Shown here one piece after another: positions 1 through 8,547 of a stretch of 64,000 nt of DNA. Source of the DNA: Euglena gracilis (lineage: Eukaryota; Euglenida; Euglenophyceae; Euglenales); contig CP154954.1 of assembly GCA_039621445.1 (NCBI GenBank), positions 35,945,703-36,009,702 of the forward strand, given 5' to 3'. The position numbers were made by a program, and so were the translations under genes. Numbering within the stretch: position 1 is the stretch's first letter; every line of letters begins with the position of its first letter. The notes under the pieces are model-generated. The model was not told the origin of the DNA. It ran no database searches and saw only the letters and a program-made list of their open reading frames with translations.

Positions 1-415
1 GTCGGTCGGGCAGCTTCCTCCACAGCCGTGGAAGAGCTGGCCGCAGTGCCACGTGGGGTGACAACTGCGATCAATGATCGCAAACCACCGAGTACGCGTC
101 CGCCCAGCGAGGTGCGCCGTTCAGGTTCTTCACCTGAAGTGGGCTCCTCCGGAGGTGTCGGCACACCTGTCGTACTCAGTGAGTTGGGTGAGGTTGGGAC
201 AGGCGTCATTTCACCTGCCGGCGGTACTGGGCACTGGGCCGTTTCTGCCACAGTGTCCAGCATCACGACAGATGGGCTACGTGTTTCCCGTGCCGGAGGT
301 TCCGCTGGCTGAGGTTTATCCTCGGCCATAGGGACCTCTTCCTCCTCCTCCTGCGCTTCCGGAGGGGAGTCCTCTCTGTGGACTTGTGCTGCAGTACGCG
401 GGTCTTTTCCGCTTA
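1..415 (-). CDS. Unknown acidic/proline-rich open frame, partial at left edge
   Basis: Reading the minus strand from about 415 down to base 1, one frame stays open without a stop and leaves the window. It encodes a low-complexity segment rich in Pro, Glu, Thr and Ser, with a run of five Glu near 340-350. It lies directly downstream of the fragments at 413-3345 but in another frame, so it is probably the C-terminal part of the same decayed protein, reached by a frameshift near 430. No domain is recognised. An 8-bp palindrome with a single-base centre lies at 66-82 within it. No start codon can be assigned. It could also be a chance open frame, since GC-rich sequence has few stops. Confidence 0.4.
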
Positions 416-1355
416 GCACCCTTGTGCATCTGACAGGCGGTAAAAGCTTATACTTTCACTTCTATCAGAGTTGGGGTATGGGGGCGGCCACGACGCGCTC
501 ACCCAGCTTCCGGGTGGAGGTTGCGGCTCGTCGTCGTGGATCAGGCAGGGGTCTTCCAACTGCTGTCGACAATTCAAGGTCACGCCGTACTCACCTAGTT
601 CTGCAAGGAAAGCAGGCAGCGGCAACGCATAACGAGGTACTTTTCCCTCGTGTGCGGCGAAAAACATCTGGAAATCTTCCCACATCAGGATATCCCCGAA
701 TTGGGTATCCAGGTGCTCCTGGAGGCCGATTTCGGCCTCTTCCCAGTCCGGTCGCAGGTTCATCCTGCGCTGATTCAGGGTCATTGGGGATGGGCGCTGG
801 ACCTGGACCGGATGCCCGGTTTGTGGGAGCTATTGTTCTGGTTGGGATACCCCTGTCAGAATTTCGGCATTTTCACCGACCGAAACGGTCTGACATACAT
901 CGACTGTATGAATACTTGTGATGACGGCGAAACGTTCGTCGAACCACTGAAGGAAATCTTCACGCACATGTATTCCGTTGGAGCACTGGGAATCCAGTGG
1001 AAGTATTACCCCCTGCCGGAGAAACTCCAGGCGCAGGCTGCGGTAATGTTCACGAGCAACCAGCAAGTATACTTGGACAGCATGTATTGCATGCTGTTCA
1101 AGGTACTGGACGTGGACCTTGCGTACCCCCAGCGGTACAAACTGGAATGCCAGTTTTGCAAAAAATGTTCACATCGTTGACTTCTGGGGTTTCGGAGAAC
1201 GCGGAAAACTGCCTCCGACGGCCGAGAATGCCGGCAGCCCGCTGACCAGTTGATTTCTCCTGCATCAGTGTCGGAATCCAAATATCGGAACGCAAGACCG
1301 AAAGGTGCTGAAACAGCAACGGCAGAAAATATTTCTGATGCAGCAGTACTGGCAC
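413..1355 (-). pseudogene. Frame-broken middle part of the unknown ORF
   Basis: Three overlapping minus-strand open pieces in different frames (about 1098-1355, 830-1066 and 413-784) follow each other and look like one protein interrupted by frameshifts and stops. The 413-784 piece is the most protein-like, with alternating hydrophobic and charged residues and several Trp and Phe (for example MWEDFQMFF). No catalytic motif or membrane segment is visible. It follows the Lys-Gly segment at 1385-2212 and precedes the acidic tail at 1-415, which suggests one ancestral reading unit of more than 1,000 codons. I do not recognise the family. Confidence 0.35.
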
Positions 1356-1384
1356 AGGGCGTGAAGTACCTACGTCCTGGAGGT

Positions 1385-2212
1385 CTACATATATACTTCA
1401 TTCGAATAAGGGTATCCCTCAAACGCATGAAGTTCGGCACTGTATAAAAAACGTTTGCAGTGATCGTTCATACGATTCTGCACCACTTCGAGCACCGCAT
1501 CCGGTGGCCGGTGGATCACGTTGCCTGCCCTTGTGAATTTGTGGAGATCCTCGTCGATTTTCGGCCAGATCTCCTCCAGGTACTTGAACACTGAGGCAAC
1601 GTCATAGTCCTTCGTTTTCGAAGGTTCGGCGGCTTTTACGCCCTTGCCTGCTGGGGGTCCGGCAGATTTTCCGCCTTTGCCTGGAGTTGGCCAAGCGGCT
1701 TTTCCGCCTTTGCCAGGTGGGGCTTTCCCACCTTTCTCCTGGCCTTTTCCTTTCCCCTTACCCTTGCCCTTACCTTTACCCTTACCCTTTGTGTTAGACA
1801 GCCATTCGAATGTCGCCCAGTAATCCCAGTATTCTGGGTCTTCTGGCGTAAACACAGGGTAACTCACGGATTCCGTGCTTGGCGTTCGAGCAAATTCCTG
1901 CTCAGCGTCACCACGATTCGAGTAAACCGGTGCGACTGGGGACGGTCGGGTTTCCCGACGTGCCCGTTCTGCTGTCACGTCTGGCGCTTGCGGAGCTTCC
2001 TCCTCAGCGTCGACGTGCATCGCCGCGGGCGGATTTTCCGACCTCGGCGAGCGGCGCTGTGGCTGCGGCGTCAGATTTTCCGGGCCGCGGTCACGCTTGC
2101 CGGCGGCAGAGCTTGTGGGCCGTGCTGGAGGCGCTTCCGCCACAGCAACGTCCTGCTGTCGCGCTGGTTGGCTTGATCGTGATGAGGCTGGGATTCCAGT
2201 GAGAGCCGACAC
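1385..2212 (-). CDS. Unknown protein segment with Lys-Gly repeat tract
   Basis: An open frame of 275 codons. Its N-terminal half is rich in Pro, Ala, Arg and Glu. The middle has a segment with aromatic residues (PEYWDYWATFEWL), followed by about eight Lys-Gly dipeptides and then several GKGGK units encoded at about 1640-1790. The last 70 residues look folded (KDYDVASVFKYLEEIWPKIDEDL). Lys-Gly tracts of this type are common in dinoflagellate retroelement and RNA-binding proteins, and the basic tract would suit nucleic-acid binding; that is inference. The frame overlaps the upstream piece (2071-3345) by about 140 bases in another phase, so a frameshift near 2100-2210 probably joined them. Function is unknown. 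Confidence 0.45.
   Translation of the reverse strand: MSALTGIPASSRSSQPARQQDVAVAEAPPARPTSSAAGKRDRGPENLTPQPQRRSPRSENPPAAMHVDAEEEAPQAPDVTAERARRETRPSPVAPVYSNRGDAEQEFARTPSTESVSYPVFTPEDPEYWDYWATFEWLSNTKGKGKGKGKGKGKGKGQEKGGKAPPGKGGKAAWPTPGKGGKSAGPPAGKGVKAAEPSKTKDYDVASVFKYLEEIWPKIDEDLHKFTRAGNVIHRPPDAVLEVVQNRMNDHCKRFLYSAELHAFEGYPYSNEVYM
1945..1959. repeat. Perfect 6-bp stem-loop, GTCGGG-TTT-CCCGAC
   Basis: A perfect inverted repeat with a 3-nt loop inside the unknown ORF. It is one of many short palindromes with a GC-rich arm and an AT-rich loop scattered through this region. Similar ones lie at 1409-1419 and 2259-2271. Confidence 0.8.
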
Positions 2213-3345
2213 AGCACATCATACTGCTGGCGCTCTTCCCGTGTCATTTCCGCCCGGGCAGGGTATCCCTGGCCAGCGGAAACAGGGGGACGACGTGCAA
2301 TTTGTCGTTGGATCGTCACAACATATTCGTACTGTTGACGCTCCTCCTCAGTCTTGAACGGCCGGCCAGTCCACCGGTTAACGAGCTCATCCCGTACCGG
2401 GGGAACTGGTGCCGCACGAGGCGCTGCCGCGGCTTCCCGCGGACGAGCGCTTCGGGCAAAGTCAGACGTCGGGGGAGGGTTTCCCTCCGCAGGACGTCGT
2501 GGGATGGGGTCAGGTATGGCTGGGTGGGGTTGAGGTGGATACTCGTACTGATCCCGTGGCATTGGCACCTCCTGGGGGTAATCCCCAGAGACGGTGTACT
2601 GAGACACATGCTCCTGCGCAGGATAATCCCGCCGGGGCATGCGCTCAGGGGATCGAAAAATACTTTCTTTCACTCGTGGGTGTTCACTCAGAACAGGTGC
2701 TTCCACTGTCTCTTCCTCAGGTGATCCGGGGGAGTGAGCACGAAAATGTGCGGTGTAAGTGCCAACTGGTGGTACCTGCCGTGCTACCTGTGGCGGGACT
2801 TCCACGCCCAGGTCACGCATGGTAATATCCGCCGCGAAACCCGACGCGTCCGGTTCGGTGTAATACACCAGACCGGTCATCGTCGCCTGGGCGCACATAC
2901 ACCACAGGGCTGGAGGGGTATTCGTGATGGTCAAAATTTTACGGCAGTGGTCATCCCACAATGCCTGGGTTAGGTGGTCTGGTGCCGGGTTTGCGCTCAT
3001 ACGCACAACCCGGTTCATCGTCTCCGCCGTGTAGTGGATCATCACACCCGCATACGGTGGGAGGCAACGAGAGCCTGATGGCTGAGATGGCCGCGCTTCA
3101 GCGGGCATCTGGGTCATCCTGCTACTGCTGCTGGCTTCAGCTTTTCCCTGAGCCGCAGTCCGTGCAGGTGGCTGTGTACCGTATCGGTACGCATACTGGT
3201 CAGGTTGAGGGTGAGTGGTGGGGTGGTAAGGCGGTCCCCCGCCTGGTTCCCTTCCACCGGGCAGCACGATACAGCCCGGGGTCGGTACGGTGGGATGTTG
3301 TGGTTGTTGGTTGTAAGGTGTGTAAGGGTAACCGCTTGAGTATTA
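2071..3345 (-). CDS. Unknown Pro/Tyr-rich ORF downstream of the chromovirus pol
   Basis: The minus-strand frame opens after a TAA at about 3346 and runs to 2071 (425 codons), with no convincing ATG at its beginning; the first residues are Tyr, Pro and Gln rich. A central stretch (roughly 2740-3060) looks globular, containing HYTAETMNRVVRM and CMCAQATMTGLVYYTEPD. The rest is Pro, Arg and Gln rich. It begins about 85 bases beyond the stop of the element A chromodomain, on the same strand, with no LTR between. It may therefore be an extra 3' ORF of element A, or an unrelated gag-like gene that A abuts. It carries short palindromes like those in the retroelements (for example 2259-2271). No family recognised. 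Confidence 0.45.
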
Positions 3346-3409
3346 TTTGCTAAAAAGTCGGCGGAAAGAAAGAACGATAAGAATCAATGATAAAAAGAAG
3401 AGAAAACAA

Positions 3410-3424
3410 CATGGGTTTCCCATG
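3410..3424. repeat. Perfect 6-bp stem-loop CATGGG-TTT-CCCATG
   Basis: Lies just past the chromodomain stop codon, in the spacer before the unknown ORF. It shows that the palindromes also occur outside coding sequence. Confidence 0.85.
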
Positions 3425-3429
3425 CGTTC

Positions 3430-3633
3430 TCAAAAACTTGTCATGGAAACATCAATGTTATGCTTCTTGTTCCACAGCTTCCAATCCTGTTGGGCATACC
3501 CAACAAAACTGGTTGCTGGCTCCCAAGTGTCCTCCTCGGGCCCATACTCTTTCCAGCGGACCTTCCAAATGTGCATACCTTTGTCGATTTTGTGATCGAT
3601 GATTTTATCGACTACAAAGTCGTCCGTCTCAGT
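3430..3633 (-). CDS. Chromodomain at the C-terminus of integrase (element A)
   Basis: Directly after the TAA at 3634-3636, and in the same frame as the integrase tail, the minus strand encodes about 67 residues that match the chromodomain pattern: a VDKIIDHK strand, then HIWKVRWKEYGPEEDTWEP, then a helix ending near KLWNKKHN. The aromatic residues and the acidic ThrTrpGluPro turn typical of methyl-lysine-binding chromodomains are present. The family is used by chromoviruses to direct integration to heterochromatin. The in-frame TAA between integrase and chromodomain is either a decay mutation or makes a shorter protein. Hairpins lie in and beside this segment (3410-3424, 3488-3505). Confidence 0.85.
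   Translation of the reverse strand, partial: TETDDFVVDKIIDHKIDKGMHIWKVRWKEYGPEEDTWEPATSFVGYAQQDWKLWNKKHNIDVSMTSF
3488..3505. repeat. Perfect 7-bp stem-loop TGTTGGG-CATA-CCCAACA
   Basis: Lies inside the chromodomain coding segment and contributes Val-Gly-Tyr-Ala-Gln in frame. A palindrome in a conserved protein core suggests codon choice is being bent toward pairing, or that the palindrome was tolerated there. Confidence 0.85.
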
Positions 3634-3951
3634 TTATCTGGAACGGGGTTTGAAGTGCAAACACGGGGTGGGTTTCCCATCCGGTGGCGACAGGTATGGT
3701 TTGAAGTCGTGCTTGTAACGCCCGCTGGTACCTAGTGTTTCTTTTATTTCACAAGGGCCGAGCCAGAGGGGGTCCAGCTTGGAAGACTGCATGCGAGTGC
3801 GGCTATTCTGCACCCACACACGGTCACCGGGACTATACGCAGGTGACTTGAAATTCTGCAAAAACGATTTCCGTTTGGTTGCATGAATATCAGTCACGCC
3901 CTTCCGACTGCAGAACGTAGATTTTCTACTTCCGCAAACCAGGTCTCGCAA
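3634..3951 (-). pseudogene. Integrase C-terminal domain (element A)
   Basis: The fragment encodes the post-catalytic part of a Ty3/gypsy integrase: a SPAYSPGDRVWVQNSRT segment (the GPF/Y-type beta region, L-x-x-GD-x-VWV), followed by SSKLDPLWLGPCEIKETLG and then a basic tail that stops at TAA 3634-3636. The family binds DNA non-specifically and holds the integration complex. It is shifted in frame relative to the catalytic core at 3894-4349, so the gene is broken here. The chromodomain follows in frame after the stop. Confidence 0.8.
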
Positions 3952-4349
3952 CTGACACTCGTTCGGGCGGGTCTCTCCGAAGGGACATCCCCTATTGCCG
4001 GAGGGTCCCGTCCGAAAAATAATTTATAGGGGGAGTGAGGCACAACCAACCCTGGTAGGGTATTGATATAAAACAACGACCATGGTAGAACTGATATCCA
4101 GTTGCTGTGCGAGTCAGCCAGTGAAAGGCGAAGCATATTCACGACGGATTTCACGGCTGCCTCGGCTCTACCATTGCCTTTGGATCGGTATATAATGGAA
4201 AAATGTTGCTCGATTCCGTGTAAACCGCATAAAGTGGTGAAAAACCTTGAAAAAATCAAATGGTCTTGATCACTCACGATTTCATTCGTTAAACCCATTA
4301 AGCAAATGCATTTGGCCAAAAATATAGTTGCCAATCTGTGGGCAGCCAA
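3894..4349 (-). pseudogene. Integrase catalytic core, second half (element A)
   Basis: The fragment contains LTNEIVSDQDHLIFSRFF, with the second catalytic Asp, and about 36 residues later SKGNGRAEAAVKSVVNML, with the catalytic Glu. This is the D,D35E arrangement of retroviral integrases. The first Asp lies in the preceding frame (4282-5577, near SLCMDFLEL). The enzyme would process LTR ends and join them to target DNA in the nucleus. A frameshift near 4300-4350 separates the halves, so no active integrase can come from this copy as written. Confidence 0.85.
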
Positions 4350-5577
4350 CCCTGACTTCTGGCATGGAATGGCTACAATGTACCCACTCAGCCTGCAGAC
4401 GACAACAAAAACGTAATCGTAAATTTTGTCGTCTGTTCCTCGGTTCTAATTCCAGAAAATCCATGCAGAGGGATGTAAAAATGTCAGGGGATACGGGGAA
4501 GAAATCCATCGTACCAGGGGGGGTACCTCTGCGGGGTTTTACCGCTTGACAAATTTGACACCGTTGCGCTATTCGCAAACAGCGTGAGTAAAGCTCTTTC
4601 TCGCTCAGGGTTGTGCAGTACCTGCGGCCCCAACGAAAGAAGTTTGGGGCCCCAGGGTGACCATGGTTGTGATAGCACAAAATAACATCATCAACCAGGT
4701 CCTGGGAGATACAATATTTGTAACCCGATTCATTGCGAAAAACCAACCGTATAGGTGAAAGAGTGTAATTGTCCAGCACTTCGCCATTACGAAGTCTGGT
4801 GACAGTGGTGTCATACACCGGATCACGACTATAATCCCATTCGCGAAAGAACAGTGGGGATGGGGACTCCGTGCGCGTAATACGCCGGGATCGGGACGTG
4901 CTTCCACGTCGGCGCCTTCCGCGCACTGGTGCGACCAGGAAAAGTTGTGAAACGGGAAAGGAATCCAAAAGATTATCTGCAGCGTCGTTTCGACGTGCGT
5001 ATTCGTCAGCTTCCTGACTTCCATGAAAAGTCGCGTCTCCCTCATCCGGGTTTCCAGGGTAATACCAAGATGCCCGACTGAGCGGATCCGCTACTTTTTG
5101 TGTGTGACCAGGGGTATAAATAACCACAAGGTTGAATTGACTCAAGAACTCATGCCATCTGCATCGCCTTCCGACCGATGACATGGCCTTGTTCAAATCC
5201 TTGGTGTACCAGAGTTGGAGACTTTCATGGTCGGTCTTGACGAGGATCTGGACGAGGCTACTGGCTACCCAGCTTCGAAATTTCTGGAGTATAAGCACGA
5301 TTGCGTAGGTTTCCTTCTCGCGTATACTCCACTTGACTTGACATTTTCCGTCGTCGCCCTGTACCTTTCTGCTGAAGAAAGCCACAGGTCGAAGCTCGTT
5401 CGCCGCGTTATGCTGGCTAAGAACTCCGCCAACAGCATAGTCGCTGCTGTCGACTTCCAGTACGTATGGTTTGTATGGGTCCGCGCTTTCGAGGACAAAA
5501 TTCTCCAAAAGCAAATCCTTGATTTTCTCAAGGGCCTCGCGCATTTGGTCATCGAAAAATGACTTTGGTGTTGTCAA
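4282..5577 (-). pseudogene. RNase H and N-terminal integrase (element A)
   Basis: 431 codons. RNase H is marked by VDSSDYAVGGVLSQ (first Asp), REKETYAIV (Glu), TDHESL (Asp) and VADPLSRAS (last Asp), in the usual Ty3/gypsy order. It would remove genomic RNA during reverse transcription. After a spacer with acidic and Arg-rich stretches comes the zinc-binding HHCC domain of integrase (CYHNHGHPG ... CQICQ), and then the start of the core with SLCMDFLEL. The frame is lost near 4300. It is separated from RT (5690-6883) by a TAA that replaces a Lys codon of element B in the sequence PEVI-K. Confidence 0.85.
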
Positions 5578-6511
5578 CAGCCTGGTTTTTGAGCTGTTTG
5601 GTGGGGGGCACCGCGACTTTCGTGAAGTCCTTCATATAAATCGCGTAATATTGGGCTAATCCCAAAAATCCTTTGAGGTGTGTAATCGATTAGATTACCT
5701 CAGGGGTCCATTTCTTGATGGCTTCGAGTTTACTCGGAGCGGCTTTCCGCTGTCCATTGCTGAGGATGTGACCGCAAAATTTTATAAGTATCCGAAACAA
5801 GTGCATTTTCGCGCCTTTCGAGAAAAGCACATGCTTTTGCAAAGCGGTTAATACCGCACAAACATGGTGGAAGTGTGTGACGAGGATATCCTCGCTCGAT
5901 TTTGCGGATGGAGGTGGCGTTCCCACCAGCACATCATCGATGTACACAATGGCAAACAGTAAATCGCGTAAAACCCATTGTATCATGCGTTGAAACATGG
6001 CTGGGCCATTCTTAACACCCATGGGGAGTACCGTGCATTGGTACACACCCTTGGATGTCACGAATGCCGTGTATGGCTGGGAGTCAGGGTGCAAGTGCAT
6101 TTGGTGAAATCCGTCCTCCAGATCGAAAATTGACCACAACCGGTTTTCCCATTGTTTGGTGATCAAATCCTCGATCAGGGGGAGCGGGAAGGGATCATCC
6201 CTTGCTTGGGAGTTCAGGTACCGGTAATCCAGCACCAGCCTCCATTTCTTCTGACCTAAGGGGTCTGGGGATTCAGGAACAACAAATGCCTGGCATGTCC
6301 ACTCGCTTTTCGAGGGTACGATCCACTTGCGCTGAATAAGCTTCTCAATCATTTCATTGAGAGCTTGTTCGCGTTCTCCCGAACAACGAAAAAATTTGCG
6401 GTGCATTGGTTTGGCTCCTTCCTTAAGCTCGATCTTGCAAACACCGAACGGACCGCGTATCGCGGGGTCGATGTCGCACGCGTATACTGTATTTTCCAGC
6501 ACACCGTGAAA

Positions 6512-6530
6512 TTCGCGGGTGATCCGCGAA
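6512..6530. repeat. 7-bp stem-loop, covaries with 37434-37452
   Basis: TTCGCGG-GTGAT-CCGCGAA on the plus strand. The element B counterpart is TTCGCGA-GTAAT-TCGCGAA, so one G:C pair has become A:T. On the coding strand both changes are third-position and synonymous within SRITRE. Confidence 0.9.
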
Positions 6531-6575
6531 CAGAATTCGGATGACTTAGGATGCTGACCGGCACTCTCGATGACT

Positions 6576-6586
6576 GCGGAAACCGC
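6576..6586. repeat. 4-bp stem-loop, covaries with 37497-37510
   Basis: GCGG-AAA-CCGC in A. The same site in B is CGCAG-AAAT-CTGCG, where the second G of the arm is A and its partner C is T. It is followed immediately by a 6-bp stem CCAGGG-TAT-CCCTGG at 6586-6600. Confidence 0.8.
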
Positions 6587-6605
6587 CAGGGTATCCCTGG
6601 GGCTA

Positions 6606-6619
6606 CCGAGCTTCCTCGG
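6606..6619. repeat. 5-bp stem-loop, covaries with 37537-37550
   Basis: CCGAG-CTTC-CTCGG in A and CCAAG-GTAT-CTTGG in B. The loop has changed while the stem stays perfect through a paired G:C to A:T change. A 7-bp stem ATTCGGA-CAT-TCCGAAT follows at 6628-6644. Confidence 0.85.
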
Positions 6620-6777
6620 CACCGCGAATTCGGACATTCCGAATGCATCGAAGACACATACGCGAAAAACGATTTCTTGCAAGGGTGGAAATATTTTACC
6701 ACAAAAATCTTCAAAAATCGGTACATTAGTGGGTGAATCCCACCAATGAAAACACACATACGATAGTTGGGTGGACC

Positions 6778-6795
6778 CATTCCGCTTCCGGAATG
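6778..6795. repeat. 7-bp stem-loop, covaries with 37708-37725
   Basis: CATTCCG-CTTC-CGGAATG in A and CAATCCG-CATT-CGGATTG in B. A T:A pair has become A:T, a transversion on both arms. This is the strongest single covariation seen. Confidence 0.9.
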
Positions 6796-6815
6796 ATTGG
6801 TATGAGAATAACACC

Positions 6816-6831
6816 ACGGGCTTCATCCCGT
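6816..6831. repeat. 5-bp stem-loop, covaries with 37747-37760
   Basis: ACGGG-CTTCAT-CCCGT in A. In B it is CGCG-CTTCAT-CGCG, so the middle G:C of the GGG/CCC arm has flipped to C:G. The encoded LRDEARG is unchanged; the two changes are synonymous (Arg and Ala codons). Confidence 0.85.
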
Positions 6832-7101
6832 AGAATTTTCTCAACTGCACATTCGATAAGTTTTTGGGGGAGGGTGCATCCATAACACCGTATCACCCCA
6901 AAATTTATCAAATGCGTTGCAGTGTTGTGACCAATGTCGTGGCAAACGGGCATGTGCATTGGATGAAAAGGCATCGATTTCCAATGCCAAATCAAAAGAA
7001 TCAGCCAATGTGGCAATTTTGGAAAACCATCGTTCCAAAATGCGATATTGACCAAAATTGAAAGCATTCCATACGCGTTTCGCGTATTCATGCACCTGAT
7101 T

Positions 7102-8055
7102 TCAGGGTTGGAGAGAAGAAACACAATGAATGGATCTACAAACATGCGGGTTGTCTTCCACTACCTCAAGGGATAATCCCAAGGGAGTTTGGACAGGTTG
7201 GGGGTTTCCCCATTCTGCATCAAATTCATACCCAGGGTGATCGCGATTGTAATTAGGAATAACGCTTTTCACTTTTCCAAACAACGAGGCTAATACGCGT
7301 TGTTTGAGCACTCGGTGTATCTCCGCACATTGCGGGCTACAACCAAGTGTACCCTGGGGTGTGGATTCTGCTTTCGGAACTGCGATTAGTGTCAGATTTC
7401 GAACTAAACATCCACAATCGAAATCTGATTGGGTGGAAATTCTCCTGCAGTGCACACATTGGTAGGAAGTGTGATGGTGTGACGGGTGTGCGTGTAAGTG
7501 GGTGTCGATGGCATTAGCCGGTGAGTCTTGTACAGGTGTGCCTGGATTCGGCACAACTGGTGGGAAACGGAGTGGTGGTGTAGCTGGGCGACTACTCGAC
7601 ACCGTAATTACTTCAGGGTTTTCGGCTTTCGTCTTGTAACCCAGTGAAACGGCGGGGGTACCGCCACTCGCTTGCCCTGCCTCATGTGGAACGTATGTTG
7701 GTGTGTCATTGGGCAGGATGGAGGCTTTCTCCGTACCCCGGGTGTGTAAAACGGTTGTTGGTGTGGTGGACAACAGTGTTGCCATTGTGGGTAACGGTGT
7801 TGGAAAAGTGGTGGTCATCATGGCGGATGCCAACGGTGATGCTGGTTTGGGTGTCAGTGAAGTGGTGGGTGCTGTGCGCAAACCGTGGGAGTGGCAATCC
7901 ACAACCAATCCGTACTGGAGTAAAAATGGGTATCCCAAAAGTACGTCAGACACGTGAATTCCGGACTCGTAACCCAAATATTGGTGAAATGTTGTAATTG
8001 TGGGGGGTGTGAGTGATGCTTCGGAATGATGGTCAAGAGTATGTCGAGCACACAT
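7102..8055 (-). pseudogene. Pol spacer between protease and methyltransferase-like domain (element A)
   Basis: 317 codons, mostly Pro, Thr, Ser and His rich low complexity, aligning with residues about 190-450 of the element B Pol. A Cys/His cluster (YQCVHCRRISTQSDFDCGC) is conserved in both copies and could be a small metal-binding fold. The remainder is likely a flexible linker of the polyprotein. The frame differs from those of protease and of the methyltransferase-like domain, which marks further frameshifts. Confidence 0.55.
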
Positions 8056-8333
8056 CCCAAATCACCACCGCACATGGGGGTGTTATCCACGGTTGTAATT
8101 TTGATCAGTTTCTTGGCGCTTACCAAGAGCGGGGTCGGTATCAACCCCAACCGAAAGAGCAGTGCAATGCGACAACCAGTGTCAATTAAAATTTTAACTT
8201 CAGTGGAGAAATTTTGAATGCGGATTTCCGCTTGGACAAGTAATTCCATTGGTGGTACGCAACGTGAAGGGTCTGGCGGAAATACGTTTGCATGCCAGCT
8301 TTCCCATGAACCCATTCCCACTTTGCTCATCAT
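7854..8333 (-). pseudogene. Aspartic protease (element A)
   Basis: The retropepsin active site ILIDTGCRIALLFR is present near 8165-8200, preceded by QAEIRIQNFSTEVK and followed by a TVDNTPMCGGDLGC flap-like segment. Retroviral aspartic proteases work as dimers and cut Gag and Gag-Pol. The segment after about residue 110 is out of frame with element B (which continues YESGIHGSDVILGYPFL), so the C-terminal half is broken. A stem-loop at 8131-8148 has one pair that works only as G:U in the coding-strand RNA. Confidence 0.8.
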
Positions 8334-8455
8334 TCCGAGCAGAAATGTGGAGTGGGGGGTAGGGGACCCGAAATAATTCCGGGTACTGACCGTGAAGGCG
8401 GATGGGCAGGGGCGGTAGGTTGATCAGGTCTTACCTCCATCTGTTCATCAGCCCA

Positions 8456-8488
8456 GAGGTCCGTGCCCTCGGACCTCGGGCTCCCCTA
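8456..8488 (-). promoter_or_regulatory. UAG plus 8-nt spacer and stem-loop: Gag-Pol readthrough-type signal (A)
   Basis: On the minus strand a TAG (8486-8488) is followed by GGG, an 8-nt spacer (8478-8485) and a perfect 7-bp stem GAGGTCC/GGACCTC with an 8-nt loop (8456-8477). The frame after the stop stays open and matches element B through GTDLWADEQMEV. The arrangement is the same as at 39393-39425. In A the upstream gag frame has shifted, so it is a relic here. Confidence 0.65.
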
Positions 8489-8547
8489 CTCCAAGTCCGA
8501 ACCGGCCGCATAGCCGGCAACGGACTTTTTGGTGGAATATATAGAAT

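Larger units (their letters stand above)
5690..6883 (-). pseudogene. Reverse transcriptase (element A)
   Basis: 397 codons. RT motifs in order: KWRLVLDYRYLNSQ, FDLEDGFHQMHL, LPMGVKNGPAMFQRM and the active-site VYIDDVLVG (around 5935-5945), followed by the thumb/connection with FCGHILSNGQRKAAPSK. These fit Ty3/gypsy RT, which copies the element RNA into DNA in the virus-like particle. The N-terminal part overlaps the end of the methyltransferase-like linker. The frame ends at a TAA where element B has a Lys. Element B, whose pol frame is still open here, differs at many synonymous sites, and several differences fall in paired stem positions. Confidence 0.9.
6726..7145 (-). pseudogene. Methyltransferase-like linker domain before RT (element A)
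   Basis: Two overlapping frames together carry the domain seen intact in element B: WNAFNFGQYRILERWFSKIA, then EIDAFSSNAHARLPRHWS, FWGDTVLWMHPPPK and, after a frameshift, VEKILRDEARGVILIP. The pattern (Asp-Ala-Phe with an AHARL segment, a WGD turn, a Pro-Pro motif, and a hydrophobic ILIP strand followed by an aromatic) resembles the Dam-like N6-adenine methyltransferase module found in DIRS-type elements. The usual Asn/Asp-Pro-Pro-Tyr motif reads His-Pro-Pro-Pro, so catalysis is doubtful. Similarity is by eye only. Confidence 0.45.

Noticed and set aside
413-1180. Plus-strand open frames of 165 and 176 codons at 424-921 and 650-1180
   Set aside because: They are shadows of the minus-strand frames; composition is irregular and no domain is visible. 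The minus-strand reading is more protein-like.
1740-1795. CCCTTACCCTTGCCCTTACC-type run resembling telomere repeats
   Set aside because: It is the reverse complement of Gly-Lys codons inside an open frame, with irregular third bases and no continued hexamer period, so it is coding low complexity, not telomere.
3346-3430. 3' LTR or polypurine tract of element A after the chromodomain
   Set aside because: The coding strand there is pyrimidine-rich and lacks the TGTGTACC start shared by the four LTRs.
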